From assembly GCA_041498155.1 (NCBI GenBank), contig JBGQHV010000120.1:1-10460 (forward strand): a stretch of 10,460 bases of DNA, written 5' to 3'. Shown one piece after another: positions 1 through 7,083 of the stretch (its first letter is position 1; each line of letters opens with the position of its first letter). The DNA is from DASTHG01 sp041498155. GTDB lineage: Bacteria > Gemmatimonadota > Gemmatimonadetes > Gemmatimonadales > GWC2-71-9. The position numbers were made by a program, and so were the translations under genes. The notes under the pieces are model-generated. The model did no database searches, was not told where the DNA came from, and saw only the letters and a list, made by a program, of their open reading frames with translations.

Positions 1-680
1 CCCCACAGCAGATTCACATCGCTCAGCCCGTCGTGCTCCAACGCGCCGGCGACGGCGTAGTTCAACGCCCGAGCGCCCTGACTGCCGCCGAACACGAGCA
101 CCGTCGGCCGTTCGGGGGCGAGTCCGAACGCCGCGATCGCCGTCGCGCGATCGTCGGCGTCGGCGGGCGGCGGCGGGCGGATCGGGTTGCCCAGCGTGAA
201 CACCGCCGTCCGCGCCCCCGGCCGGAGGCGCGCGGCCGCTTCGGGGAATCCGAGGTGGATCTGCCGCGCGCGCCGCGCCAGCCAGCGGGTCGCGAGTCCC
301 GGCAGCGCGTTTTGCTCCTGGATCGCCGTCGGAATGCCGGCGCGCTGCGCCCGCCACACGATGGGCCCCGCCACGTAGCCGCCAGTGCCGACGACGAGCC
401 CGGGCTGCTCGTCCGCCAGGACGCGGCCGACCGCGCGCCACACGCGCCACGCCACGAGCGGCCAGCGCGCGTTACGCCACCACTGGTGGCGGTAGATCGG
501 CTCGATCGGCAGCAGGTAGTGGCGGAACGGGTAGCGCGGCAGGACGTCGGCTTCGATGCCCCGCTCCGCGCCGATCAGCACTGGCTCGATGTCGGGACGC
601 GCATCGCGCAGCGCCTGGGCCAGGGCCAGCGCCGGCATGAGGTGGCCCCCGGTGCCGCCGCCGGCGAAGAGGACCTTCAC
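1..680 (-). CDS. murG: MurG, UDP-GlcNAc:lipid I GlcNAc transferase (C-terminus cut by window edge)
   Basis: MurG is the peripheral inner-membrane glycosyltransferase (GT28) that adds GlcNAc to lipid I to make lipid II. My translation from the GTG at 680 gives 226 residues before the window ends; E. coli MurG has 355, so roughly the last third is missing. The N-terminal Rossmann domain has the glycine-rich loop GGGTGGH at residues 7-13, then VGTGGYVAGP (about 97-106) and QEQNALPG (121-128), all hallmark MurG segments. GNPIR at 164-168 precedes a proline-rich linker, and LVFGGSQGARALN (195-207) opens the second domain, which binds UDP-GlcNAc. The GTG start lies 4 bp after the ftsW stop and places the glycine loop at its usual distance from the N-terminus. 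A GAGG lies only 2 nt ahead of the GTG, too close for a good ribosome site, so coupling to ftsW is likely. The identification is secure. Confidence 0.97.
   Translation of the reverse strand, partial: MKVLFAGGGTGGHLMPALALAQALRDARPDIEPVLIGAERGIEADVLPRYPFRHYLLPIEPIYRHQWWRNARWPLVAWRVWRAVGRVLADEQPGLVVGTGGYVAGPIVWRAQRAGIPTAIQEQNALPGLATRWLARRARQIHLGFPEAAARLRPGARTAVFTLGNPIRPPPPADADDRATAIAAFGLAPERPTVLVFGGSQGARALNYAVAGALEHDGLSDVNLLW
161..180. repeat. Perfect tandem duplication of a 10-mer inside murG
   Basis: The 10-base unit CGGCGGGCGG occurs twice in direct tandem. On the coding strand it falls in the Pro-Pro-Pro-Pro part of the linker just after the GNPIR motif of MurG, between its two Rossmann domains. 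The unit is not a multiple of three, so it does not repeat a peptide in register. It may be no more than local GC-rich slippage in a tolerant linker. Confidence 0.6.
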
Positions 681-684
681 GGCC

Positions 685-1809
685 TCACGCCCCCGCCGCT
701 CTCCCGCTGCGTCGTTGCCCCACGCTGATGAGCATGCCCGTCGCGATGAGCGCGACGAGCAGGCTCGAGCGTCCGTACGAGACGAACGGCAACGTGATGC
801 CCGTGGCGGGCAGCACCGCCAGCGTCACGCCGATGTGCAGCACGGCCCCGATGCCCACCATGGCGGTGAGCCCGGCCGCCAGCAGCTGCCCGAACGGGTC
901 GCGGGCGGAGCGCGCGATGCGGAAGCCCTGCCAGATGAAGAGTCCGAACCCCACGGCGAGCAGCAGCACGCCGAGGAAGCCCCATTCTTCGCCGAGCGTG
1001 GAGAAGATGAAGTCGGAATACGCGTATGGCAGATAGCCGAGCTTCTGCTGGCCGTGGCCGATGCCGACGCCCAGCAGGCGGCCGGCGCCGATACCGACGA
1101 GCGACTGGTGCACCTGCCAGGTCGCCTCGGTGGGCGCGGTGCCCGAATTGAGGAACGTGACCACCCGCGCCAACCGGTACTGGGCGGTCGCCACCGCCCC
1201 GAAGACGAGCGGCGCCGCCCCGACGGCGAGCAGCAGGAAATGGCCGATCTTCGCCCCCGCCGAGAACATCACCACACCCGCGAGCAGCGTGACGAGCAGG
1301 GCCATCGAGAGATTGGGCTCGAGGAAGATCAGTCCGACGAGCGGCCCGACGATCACGAGCATCGGGACCACGCCGCGCCGGAAGCTGCGCATCTCGGCCC
1401 CCTTCTTGGCGGCGAGCATCGCCGTCCAGACCACCACGGCGATCTTGGCGACCTCGGACGGCTGCATCGAGAGCCCCGCGATCTCCACCCAGCGGCGCGC
1501 CCCATTGCGCATCGGCGCGATGGCGTGGGTGAACGGCAGCAGCGGGATCAGCACCAAGAAGGCGACGACACCCAGGATCGGCCACGCCCAGCGTTCCCAC
1601 AGGTGGTAATCCATGCGGGCGACGATCGTCGCGATCAACCCGCCGACCAGGAGCCCCACGGCCTGGTTCAATGCGAAGCTCGAGCCGACGACGCCGCCGC
1701 CGCGCGCCGTGACGAGGCTCGAGGCGCCATAGACGGCGATGATCCCGACCATCGAGAGTCCCATCGCGACGACCGCGAGAAGCCGTGTTTCCCAGCGCCG
1801 CTCGGTCAT
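685..1809 (-). CDS. ftsW: FtsW, SEDS-family septal peptidoglycan glycosyltransferase
   Basis: FtsW is the polytopic inner-membrane SEDS protein that polymerises lipid II at the division septum together with its transpeptidase FtsI. The product has 374 aa, is highly hydrophobic, and the family usually has about ten membrane segments. SEDS signatures are visible: NGARRW (102-107) with MQPSEVAKI (115-123), EPNLSMALL (164-172), and the loop LPYAYSDFIF (260-269) followed by GEEWGFLG. Asp266 in that loop matches the catalytic Asp of FtsW/RodA. The end motif LPFVSYGRSSLL (340-351) has Arg347 where E. coli has Gly. The ATG at 1809 overlaps the murD stop as ATGA and lies close to the first membrane segment; an upstream in-frame extension would be an Arg-rich shadow of murD. 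No Shine-Dalgarno is seen, so translation probably depends on reinitiation after murD. The place between murD and murG favours FtsW over RodA. Confidence 0.97.
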   Translation of the reverse strand: MTERRWETRLLAVVAMGLSMVGIIAVYGASSLVTARGGGVVGSSFALNQAVGLLVGGLIATIVARMDYHLWERWAWPILGVVAFLVLIPLLPFTHAIAPMRNGARRWVEIAGLSMQPSEVAKIAVVVWTAMLAAKKGAEMRSFRRGVVPMLVIVGPLVGLIFLEPNLSMALLVTLLAGVVMFSAGAKIGHFLLLAVGAAPLVFGAVATAQYRLARVVTFLNSGTAPTEATWQVHQSLVGIGAGRLLGVGIGHGQQKLGYLPYAYSDFIFSTLGEEWGFLGVLLLAVGFGLFIWQGFRIARSARDPFGQLLAAGLTAMVGIGAVLHIGVTLAVLPATGITLPFVSYGRSSLLVALIATGMLISVGQRRSGRAAGA

Positions 1810-3158
1810 GCGGCCGTCGCGAGCCGCCGGAACGTGGCGCCGCGCTCCTCGTAGTTGGCGAACATGTCGTAGCTCGAGCACGCGGGCGACAACAGCACGG
1901 CGTCGCCGGACCGGGCCGCGCGCCGGGCGCGGGCGATGACGTCCGCGAAATCGCCGCCGCGCTCGAGTGGAACCTGGCCGGCGAGATCGCGCTCCACCAC
2001 CGGCCCCGCCTCGCCGTAGGCCACGACCAGTCGGCACCGCTCCCGCAGCAGCGGCGCCAGGCGGGTGTACGGCTCGCCCTTGTGCCGCCCACCGAGCAAG
2101 AGCACGAACGGCCGGTCCATCGCCTCGATCGCCACGACGGTGGACGCGATGTTGGTCGCCTTGGAATCGTTGATCCAGCGGACACCGTTCACCTCCGCCA
2201 CCGGCTCGAGCCGGTGGGGCAACGGCTGGAACGTGCGCAGCCCATCGGCGATCGCCGCCGGACCGATGCCGGTCTCCTGCACCGCGAGTCCCGCCGCCAG
2301 CGCGTTGGCCACGTTGTGGAGGCCCAACAGCGGCAGCGCCTCACGGCGCATCAGCTCACCGCCCCCCAGACGCAAGGACCGTTCCGCCGCATCGTACCAG
2401 CCGTCGCTCGGCCCGCGCAGCGAGAAGCGCACCTGTCGCCCGCGCGCGCCAACGGCGAGCTCCAACACCAGTGGGTCGTCGCCGTTGAGCACCCATACGC
2501 TCGCATCGGTCGCGTTGCGGAACAGCAGCCGCTTGTCGCCGTAATAGGCGGCGACGTCGGGATAGCGGTCGAGGTGATCGGGCGCGAGGTTGGTCAGGAC
2601 ACCGATCTCCGGCGCGAACGAGGGACTGTCGTGCAGCTGGAACGACGAGACCTCGACCGCGAGCCACTGCGGCGGATCGGCGGCGAGCGCGACGTCGGAC
2701 AGCGGGCGCCCGATGTTGCCCGCCGTCTCGGCGCGCAGCCCGGCGTGCCCGAGCAGGTGGGCGATCAGCGCCGTGGTCGTCGTCTTGCCGTTCGTCCCCG
2801 TGACGGCGATGCAGCGGACACCCTTCAGGGCGCGGAAGCCCAGATCGAGCTCGGCGACGACCGGCACGCCGGCCGCCCGCGCGACAGCGAGCGGCGCGGC
2901 ATCGGGCGGGACGCCGGGCGAAACGACGACGGCGGCCGCGGAGCGGATCTTCGCCGGATCGTGGCGGCCCAGCTCCACCTCGACTCCTCGCAGCGCCCGC
3001 AACGCCTCGGCCGCCGCCCCCGCGTATGGCGCGGGACTCGCGTCGCTCGCGTAGACGCGCACGCCCTCCCGCACCAGCAGCCGCGTCGCCGCCGTGCCGC
3101 TCTTCCCGAGGCCGATCACCGCCACGAGACCGGCCCGCCAGGCGTCGGGCAGGATCAT
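1806..3158 (-). CDS. murD: MurD, UDP-MurNAc-L-Ala:D-Glu ligase
   Basis: MurD is the cytoplasmic ATP-dependent ligase that adds D-glutamate to UDP-MurNAc-L-Ala. The 450-aa length is near the family norm (E. coli 438). The three Mur-ligase domains are visible. An N-terminal Rossmann fold begins AVIGLGKSG (13-21). The central ATPase has the P-loop TGTNGKTTT (120-128), EVSSFQL (169-175) and NLAPDHLDRY (190-199), with Lys209 as the likely carbamylated lysine. The HNVAN motif lies at 281-285. The C-terminal domain has NDSKATN (330-336) and LSPACSSYDMF (423-433), both typical of MurD rather than MurE, F or C. The chosen start is the ATG at 3158, whose ATGA overlaps the mraY stop by 4 nt. An upstream in-frame ATG would add 12 residues without family support. 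No Shine-Dalgarno is seen before the start, so coupling to mraY is likely. Confidence 0.97.
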   Translation of the reverse strand: MILPDAWRAGLVAVIGLGKSGTAATRLLVREGVRVYASDASPAPYAGAAAEALRALRGVEVELGRHDPAKIRSAAAVVVSPGVPPDAAPLAVARAAGVPVVAELDLGFRALKGVRCIAVTGTNGKTTTTALIAHLLGHAGLRAETAGNIGRPLSDVALAADPPQWLAVEVSSFQLHDSPSFAPEIGVLTNLAPDHLDRYPDVAAYYGDKRLLFRNATDASVWVLNGDDPLVLELAVGARGRQVRFSLRGPSDGWYDAAERSLRLGGGELMRREALPLLGLHNVANALAAGLAVQETGIGPAAIADGLRTFQPLPHRLEPVAEVNGVRWINDSKATNIASTVVAIEAMDRPFVLLLGGRHKGEPYTRLAPLLRERCRLVVAYGEAGPVVERDLAGQVPLERGGDFADVIARARRAARSGDAVLLSPACSSYDMFANYEERGATFRRLATAA

Positions 3159-4270
3159 CGAACTTTGAGCGTCGCGAGCGCCAGCATCGCGCACAGGAAG
3201 CCGAGGATGTAGAACCGCATCACCACTTGCGGCTCCGACCAGCCGCGCTTCTCGAAATGGTGATGCAGCGGCGCCATGCGGAAGACCCGGTGCGCGTCCG
3301 CGTATTCTTTGCCGCGGCGGCGCTTGTGCCAGCGATACACGTTGACCTGGATGATGACCGACAGCGTCTCGAGGGCGAAGATGCCGCCGGCGATGAGCAG
3401 CAGGAATTCCGCCTTGAGCAGAATCGACACGGTGCCCAGCGCGCCGCCGATCGCCAGCGCCCCGGTGTCTCCCATGAACACCTGGGCCGGATACGCGTTG
3501 AACCAGAGAAAACCCAGCGACGCCCCCATCAGCGCGCCGCAGAAGACCGCGAGCTCCCCCGAGCCCGCCAGGTGCATCACACCCAGATAGCGCGATGCAT
3601 CGAAGCGCCCGAAGAGATAGGCGAACACCGCGAACGACCCTGCGACGATGGCCGTGAGCCCCGTCGCGAGCCCGTCCAGCCCGTCAGTGAGATTCACGGC
3701 GTTCGAGCTCGCGGTCACCACCAAGGTCACGAACGCGATGTAGAACGGCACCGGGAGAGCCAGGAAGATGTACTTGAACAGCGGCAGCTGCGTGTCCGTG
3801 GCCATGGCGGGCACGAACGGCCGTAGCACCAGGAAAACGCCGAGCGCGAGGCCGAAGGTCACCTGGCCAACGAGCTTCCACCGGGCCACGAGTCCCTGCG
3901 ACTTGCCGCGCACGATCTTCAGGTAGTCGTCGAGGAACCCGATCGCGCCCATCCACAAGGTGGCGGCCACGGCGACCAGCACGTAGCGCGTATCGAGCCG
4001 GGCCCACAGCAGGGTCGGGATCACGGTCGCCAGAATGATGATGATGCCGCCCATCGTGGGCGTGCCGCGTTTCTCCTGGTGTGCCGGCCCTTCGGCGCGA
4101 ATCACCTGCCCGACGCCGCGCTGCCGCAGCCGCCCGATGATCCACGGACCCACCGCAAAGGCGAGGATCAGCGCCATCATCGTGGCCCCGGCGGTCCGGA
4201 ACGTGATGTAGTTGAAGAGATTGAAGAAAATGTGGTGCTTGCCGAGCGGCGCCAGCAGGTGATAGAGCAC
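3155..4270 (-). CDS. mraY: MraY, phospho-MurNAc-pentapeptide transferase
   Basis: MraY is an integral membrane enzyme that transfers phospho-MurNAc-pentapeptide from UDP to undecaprenyl phosphate, making lipid I. The 371-aa product is very hydrophobic; the family usually has ten membrane helices. Signatures: HQEKRGTPTMGG (64-75), the Asp pair in FLDDYLK (112-118; Asp114, Asp115), NLTDGLDGLA (193-202), FMGDTGA (265-271; Asp268 as the third catalytic Asp), and the HHH of APLHHHFEKRGW (333-344). From memory of E. coli MraY (360 aa), the loop before HHH is about ten residues longer here and rich in Arg/Lys. The GTG start at 4270 is preceded by AGGAGA, which overlaps the murF stop, and gives the usual N-terminus (YHLLAPL). 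It follows murF by 15 bp and its stop overlaps murD. Confidence 0.97.
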   Translation of the reverse strand: MLYHLLAPLGKHHIFFNLFNYITFRTAGATMMALILAFAVGPWIIGRLRQRGVGQVIRAEGPAHQEKRGTPTMGGIIIILATVIPTLLWARLDTRYVLVAVAATLWMGAIGFLDDYLKIVRGKSQGLVARWKLVGQVTFGLALGVFLVLRPFVPAMATDTQLPLFKYIFLALPVPFYIAFVTLVVTASSNAVNLTDGLDGLATGLTAIVAGSFAVFAYLFGRFDASRYLGVMHLAGSGELAVFCGALMGASLGFLWFNAYPAQVFMGDTGALAIGGALGTVSILLKAEFLLLIAGGIFALETLSVIIQVNVYRWHKRRRGKEYADAHRVFRMAPLHHHFEKRGWSEPQVVMRFYILGFLCAMLALATLKVR

Positions 4271-4281
4271 GGTGGCCGGTG

Positions 4282-4287
4282 TCTCCT
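4282..4287 (-). promoter_or_regulatory. Ribosome binding site of mraY
   Basis: AGGAGA lies on the minus strand 11 nt upstream of the mraY GTG and shares its first two bases with the murF TAG stop codon. It is the best Shine-Dalgarno match among the gene starts here, although its spacing is on the long side. It supports the GTG at 4270 as the start, and it means ribosomes finishing murF would sit over this site. Confidence 0.6.
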
Positions 4288-5626
4288 AGCTGAGATGGCG
4301 CAGCACCCGCTCCAACGCGACGCCGCGCGACGCCTTGAGCAGGACCACTTCGTTCCCGTGCAGGACGGCCTTGAGCGCCGGCCCCATCGCCTCGGCGTCC
4401 GCGGCGGCGAGCAGCCGCTCCCCGAACCGTTCGCGATACGGCTCGAAGGCCGGGACGAATTCCCCAACGGCGGCCACCAGCGCCGGCGCGCGCCGTACGA
4501 TGTCGGCCGCCGCGGCCGCGTGCAATCTGGCACTTTCCGCTCCGAGCTCCAACATCGTTCCAACGACCACCGCCAATGGGCGACCCCGCTCCCGCGCGAG
4601 CCACGCCGCCGATTCCACCGCGCGGGCGAGCGATCCCGGGTTCGCGTTGTAGGTGTCGTCGATGATCGTGAGGTCCCCCTGGTGGACGACGCGCCCCCGC
4701 CCCCCGGGGAGGGAGGCCTCGGCGAGGGCCGACAGGGCCACCGCCGGATCGACCCCGGCCTCCTGCGCCACCGCCAGCGCGAGCATTGCGTTGTCGCCCT
4801 GGTGCAAACCGAAGAGCGGGAGCCGGACCTCCCGGCCGAGCCAGCGCAGGACGCAGCGACCGTCCTCGTCCAACCCGACCGCCTCGGCCTGCACGTCGGC
4901 CGGCGGAGCCGTGCCCGCGACGATCGTCCGTGTACGACGCCGCGCCTCCTGCGCCAGCTCAGGGGGATCGAGCCCCACGACCGCGACGGGAACGCCGTCC
5001 AGGAGCGACAGCTTCTCCCGCAGCACACCCGAGAGCGAGCCGAAACCCTCCACGTGCGCGTAGCCCACGTTGGTGATCACACCGATCGTCGGCTCGATGA
5101 TGGCGCGCAGGCGCCCGATTTCGCCGGGGACGCTCGCACCCGCCTCGACAACGAGCGCCGCCGCGTCCTCAGGGGCGCCCAGGATCGTGAGCGGCACCCC
5201 GATCTCGTTGTTGAGATTGGCGGCAGTCGCGTGCACGCGGAAGCGCGGAGCGAGGGCCGCCCGGACCAGCTCCTTGGTGCTCGTCTTCCCGCTCGAGCCG
5301 GTGATCGCGACCACCGGAGTCCCCGTCCCGAGCGCGCGCCGGCGCGTGCGCGCCAGGGCCCCGAGCGCGGCGAGCGGATCTTCCACCGCGAACAGCGGCA
5401 GGCCCGCCACGGGGGACGTCCCGCGCCGCACCACCGCTGCGCCGGCGCCCCGAGCGCGAGCCTCGGCCAGGAATTCGTGGGCGTCGAATCGCTCGCCTTT
5501 CAGCGCAACGAACAGGTCGCCGGGGACGAGCTCCCGGGTGTCGGTGGAGACATGGGGGAACGCGGCGGTCCCGGGCGCTGCGGTCCCGAGCGCATCCGCG
5601 ACTCGCGCGCTGGTCCAGAAGGTCAC
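4286..5626 (-). CDS. murF: MurF, UDP-MurNAc-tripeptide:D-Ala-D-Ala ligase
   Basis: MurF is the cytoplasmic Mur ligase that joins D-Ala-D-Ala to UDP-MurNAc-tripeptide, finishing the pentapeptide. The product is 446 aa (E. coli 452). The N-terminal substrate domain has STDTRELVPGDLFVALKGERFDAH (27-50), typical of MurE/MurF. The ATPase domain has the P-loop TGSSGKTSTKE (109-119); the Ser-Ser in place of Thr-Asn is characteristic of MurF. It is followed by NLNNEIGVPLT (138-148), NVGYAHVE (186-193) and REKLSLL (203-209). The C-terminal domain has DDTYNANP (323-330) and GTMLELGAESARLH (356-369). The GTG at 5626 forms a GTGA overlap with the murE stop. A much longer in-frame upstream extension exists but is an Arg/Gly-rich shadow of murE. 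No convincing Shine-Dalgarno precedes the start, so coupling to murE is likely. Confidence 0.97.
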   Translation of the reverse strand: MTFWTSARVADALGTAAPGTAAFPHVSTDTRELVPGDLFVALKGERFDAHEFLAEARARGAGAAVVRRGTSPVAGLPLFAVEDPLAALGALARTRRRALGTGTPVVAITGSSGKTSTKELVRAALAPRFRVHATAANLNNEIGVPLTILGAPEDAAALVVEAGASVPGEIGRLRAIIEPTIGVITNVGYAHVEGFGSLSGVLREKLSLLDGVPVAVVGLDPPELAQEARRRTRTIVAGTAPPADVQAEAVGLDEDGRCVLRWLGREVRLPLFGLHQGDNAMLALAVAQEAGVDPAVALSALAEASLPGGRGRVVHQGDLTIIDDTYNANPGSLARAVESAAWLARERGRPLAVVVGTMLELGAESARLHAAAAADIVRRAPALVAAVGEFVPAFEPYRERFGERLLAAADAEAMGPALKAVLHGNEVVLLKASRGVALERVLRHLS

Positions 5627-7083
5627 GAGGCGCCCAGCTCGCGGATGATCGCCCCTTCGTCGAAAGGTTGCTTTTCCTTCCCGACGACCTGGTAGGTCTC
5701 GTGACCCTTGCCGGCCAGGAGAATGGTGTCCCCCGTCCGGCCCCCGTCGCGCGCCAGGGAGAGGGCCAGCGCGAGCGCCTGGCGGCGGTCGGTGACGCGA
5801 TGGTGCGGCTTCGCGCCCATCCCCGCTTCCACTTCGTCCAGGATCCGCTCCGGGTCTTCCGTGCGGGGATTGTCGGAAGTCGCCACGGCGATATCGGCGA
5901 GACGCACGACGATTTCGCCCATCGGAGCCCGCTTCCCCCGGTCGCGATCGCCGCCGGCACCGAATACGACGATCAGCCGCCCCGTGGTGACGGGTCGCAG
6001 CGCTTCGAGGGCGCGCTCCAGGGCATCCGGTGTGTGCGCGTAGTCGCGCAGCACGGTGCATGGCCGCGACGCGATCCGCTCCATGCGCCCGGGCACCTGC
6101 GGGGCCGCGGTGAGGCGTTCGGCGATCGTCTCGACAGAGAGGCCCATTCCCCAGCCCACGGCCGCCACGCCCAGCGCGTTGACGAGGTTGAAACGGCCCA
6201 GCAGCGGGAGCCGCACCGGCGCGGAGCCCAGCGGCGTCGTCAGCTCGAAGCGCGATCCGGTGGCGTCGCTGGTCACGCGGCGGGCGGTAACTTCGCCGCC
6301 GTGCTCGCCGAACGTGATGCGACGGTGCGCGCGACGCAGCCGCTGCCAGGCGGGGTCGTCGGCGTTTACGACCTCGAGACCATCGGGGGCCAGGTGGTCG
6401 GCGAGCCGTGCCTTGGCCCGGAAGTAGTCGTCGAAGGTGCGATGGTAGTCGAGATGGTCCCGCGTCAGGTTGGTGAAGACCGCGGCGCGGAACGCGAGGC
6501 CGTCCACCCGTCCCTGATCGAGGCTGTGGGAAGACACCTCCATCGCCGCGCCCCGGGCGCCGCACGCCACGAGCGCGGCGAGGGTCGCTTGGAGATCGAT
6601 CGGCCCCGGCGTCGTCAGGTTGCCGGCTTCGCTCGCGACGGCCGAGCCGTCCGGCGCGAACGCGCCCAGCGTCCCGATCGAGCCCATCGGCTCGAGTGCA
6701 CCCAGGACATGGCGCAGCAGCGTCACGGTGGTCGTCTTGCCGTTCGTGCCGGTGACGCCGACGAGATCGAGTCGCGCGGCCGGCCGGCCGTACCACGTCT
6801 CCGCGGCCAGCGCGGCGGCGCGGCGGCCATCGGTGACGACGATCTGGGGCAGCGACGCCTCCACCGGGCTCTCCACGAGCGCCGCCACGGCACCGGCGCG
6901 CGCGGCGGCCGCCACGTAGCGGTGGCCGTCTTCGACGGCGCCGCGCACGACGCAGAACAGCATGCCGGGAGTGAGCCGGCGTGTGTCGGCGGTGAGTCCG
7001 GTGATGTCCGGGAGATCCGGCGGAGCCGCCGCGAGCAGCCCGGCGCCGCGCAGCCCGGTCACGATGTCGGCCAGGGTGGTCAC
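5623..7083 (-). CDS. murE: MurE, UDP-MurNAc-L-Ala-D-Glu:meso-DAP ligase
   Basis: MurE is the cytoplasmic Mur ligase that adds the third residue of the stem peptide. The 486-aa product (E. coli 495) has LTADTRRLTPG (30-40) in the N-terminal uridine-binding domain, the P-loop GTNGKTTT (112-119), TTPGPIDLQ (157-165), MEVSSHSLDQGRVDG (181-195) and NLTRDHLDYH (205-214). Lys224 is the likely carbamylated lysine. In the C-terminal domain, DYAHTPDAL (347-355), FGAGGDRDRGKR (374-385), DNPR (404-407) and GKGHETYQ (458-465) are present. DNPR is the established marker for meso-diaminopimelate rather than L-lysine, so I infer a DAP-type wall. The start is the GTG at 7083, in a GTGA overlap with the ftsI stop; an upstream in-frame extension would be an Arg-rich shadow of ftsI. 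No Shine-Dalgarno is visible. Confidence 0.97.
   Translation of the reverse strand: MTTLADIVTGLRGAGLLAAAPPDLPDITGLTADTRRLTPGMLFCVVRGAVEDGHRYVAAAARAGAVAALVESPVEASLPQIVVTDGRRAAALAAETWYGRPAARLDLVGVTGTNGKTTTVTLLRHVLGALEPMGSIGTLGAFAPDGSAVASEAGNLTTPGPIDLQATLAALVACGARGAAMEVSSHSLDQGRVDGLAFRAAVFTNLTRDHLDYHRTFDDYFRAKARLADHLAPDGLEVVNADDPAWQRLRRAHRRITFGEHGGEVTARRVTSDATGSRFELTTPLGSAPVRLPLLGRFNLVNALGVAAVGWGMGLSVETIAERLTAAPQVPGRMERIASRPCTVLRDYAHTPDALERALEALRPVTTGRLIVVFGAGGDRDRGKRAPMGEIVVRLADIAVATSDNPRTEDPERILDEVEAGMGAKPHHRVTDRRQALALALSLARDGGRTGDTILLAGKGHETYQVVGKEKQPFDEGAIIRELGAS

Noticed and set aside
556..1854. 432-codon plus-strand open frame opposite ftsW and the start of murG
   Set aside because: It lies fully antisense to well-identified genes, its product is Arg/His/Glu/Asp-rich low-complexity sequence, and open antisense frames are expected at this GC content.
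677..2185. 502-codon minus-strand open frame overlapping ftsW and murD in another frame
   Set aside because: Out of frame with both real genes, which have complete family motifs; its product is Arg/Gly/Ala-rich.
1785..3212. 475-codon plus-strand open frame opposite murD
   Set aside because: A shadow of murD: Arg/Gln/Asp-rich, no domain pattern, and almost the same extent as murD itself.
4079..5695. 538-codon plus-strand open frame opposite murF
   Set aside because: Antisense shadow of murF, Arg/Glu-rich, without any recognisable motif.
5627..6796. 390-codon N-terminal extension of murF
   Set aside because: It is a frame-shifted reading of murE; the GTG at 5626 gives a normal-length MurF and a GTGA overlap.
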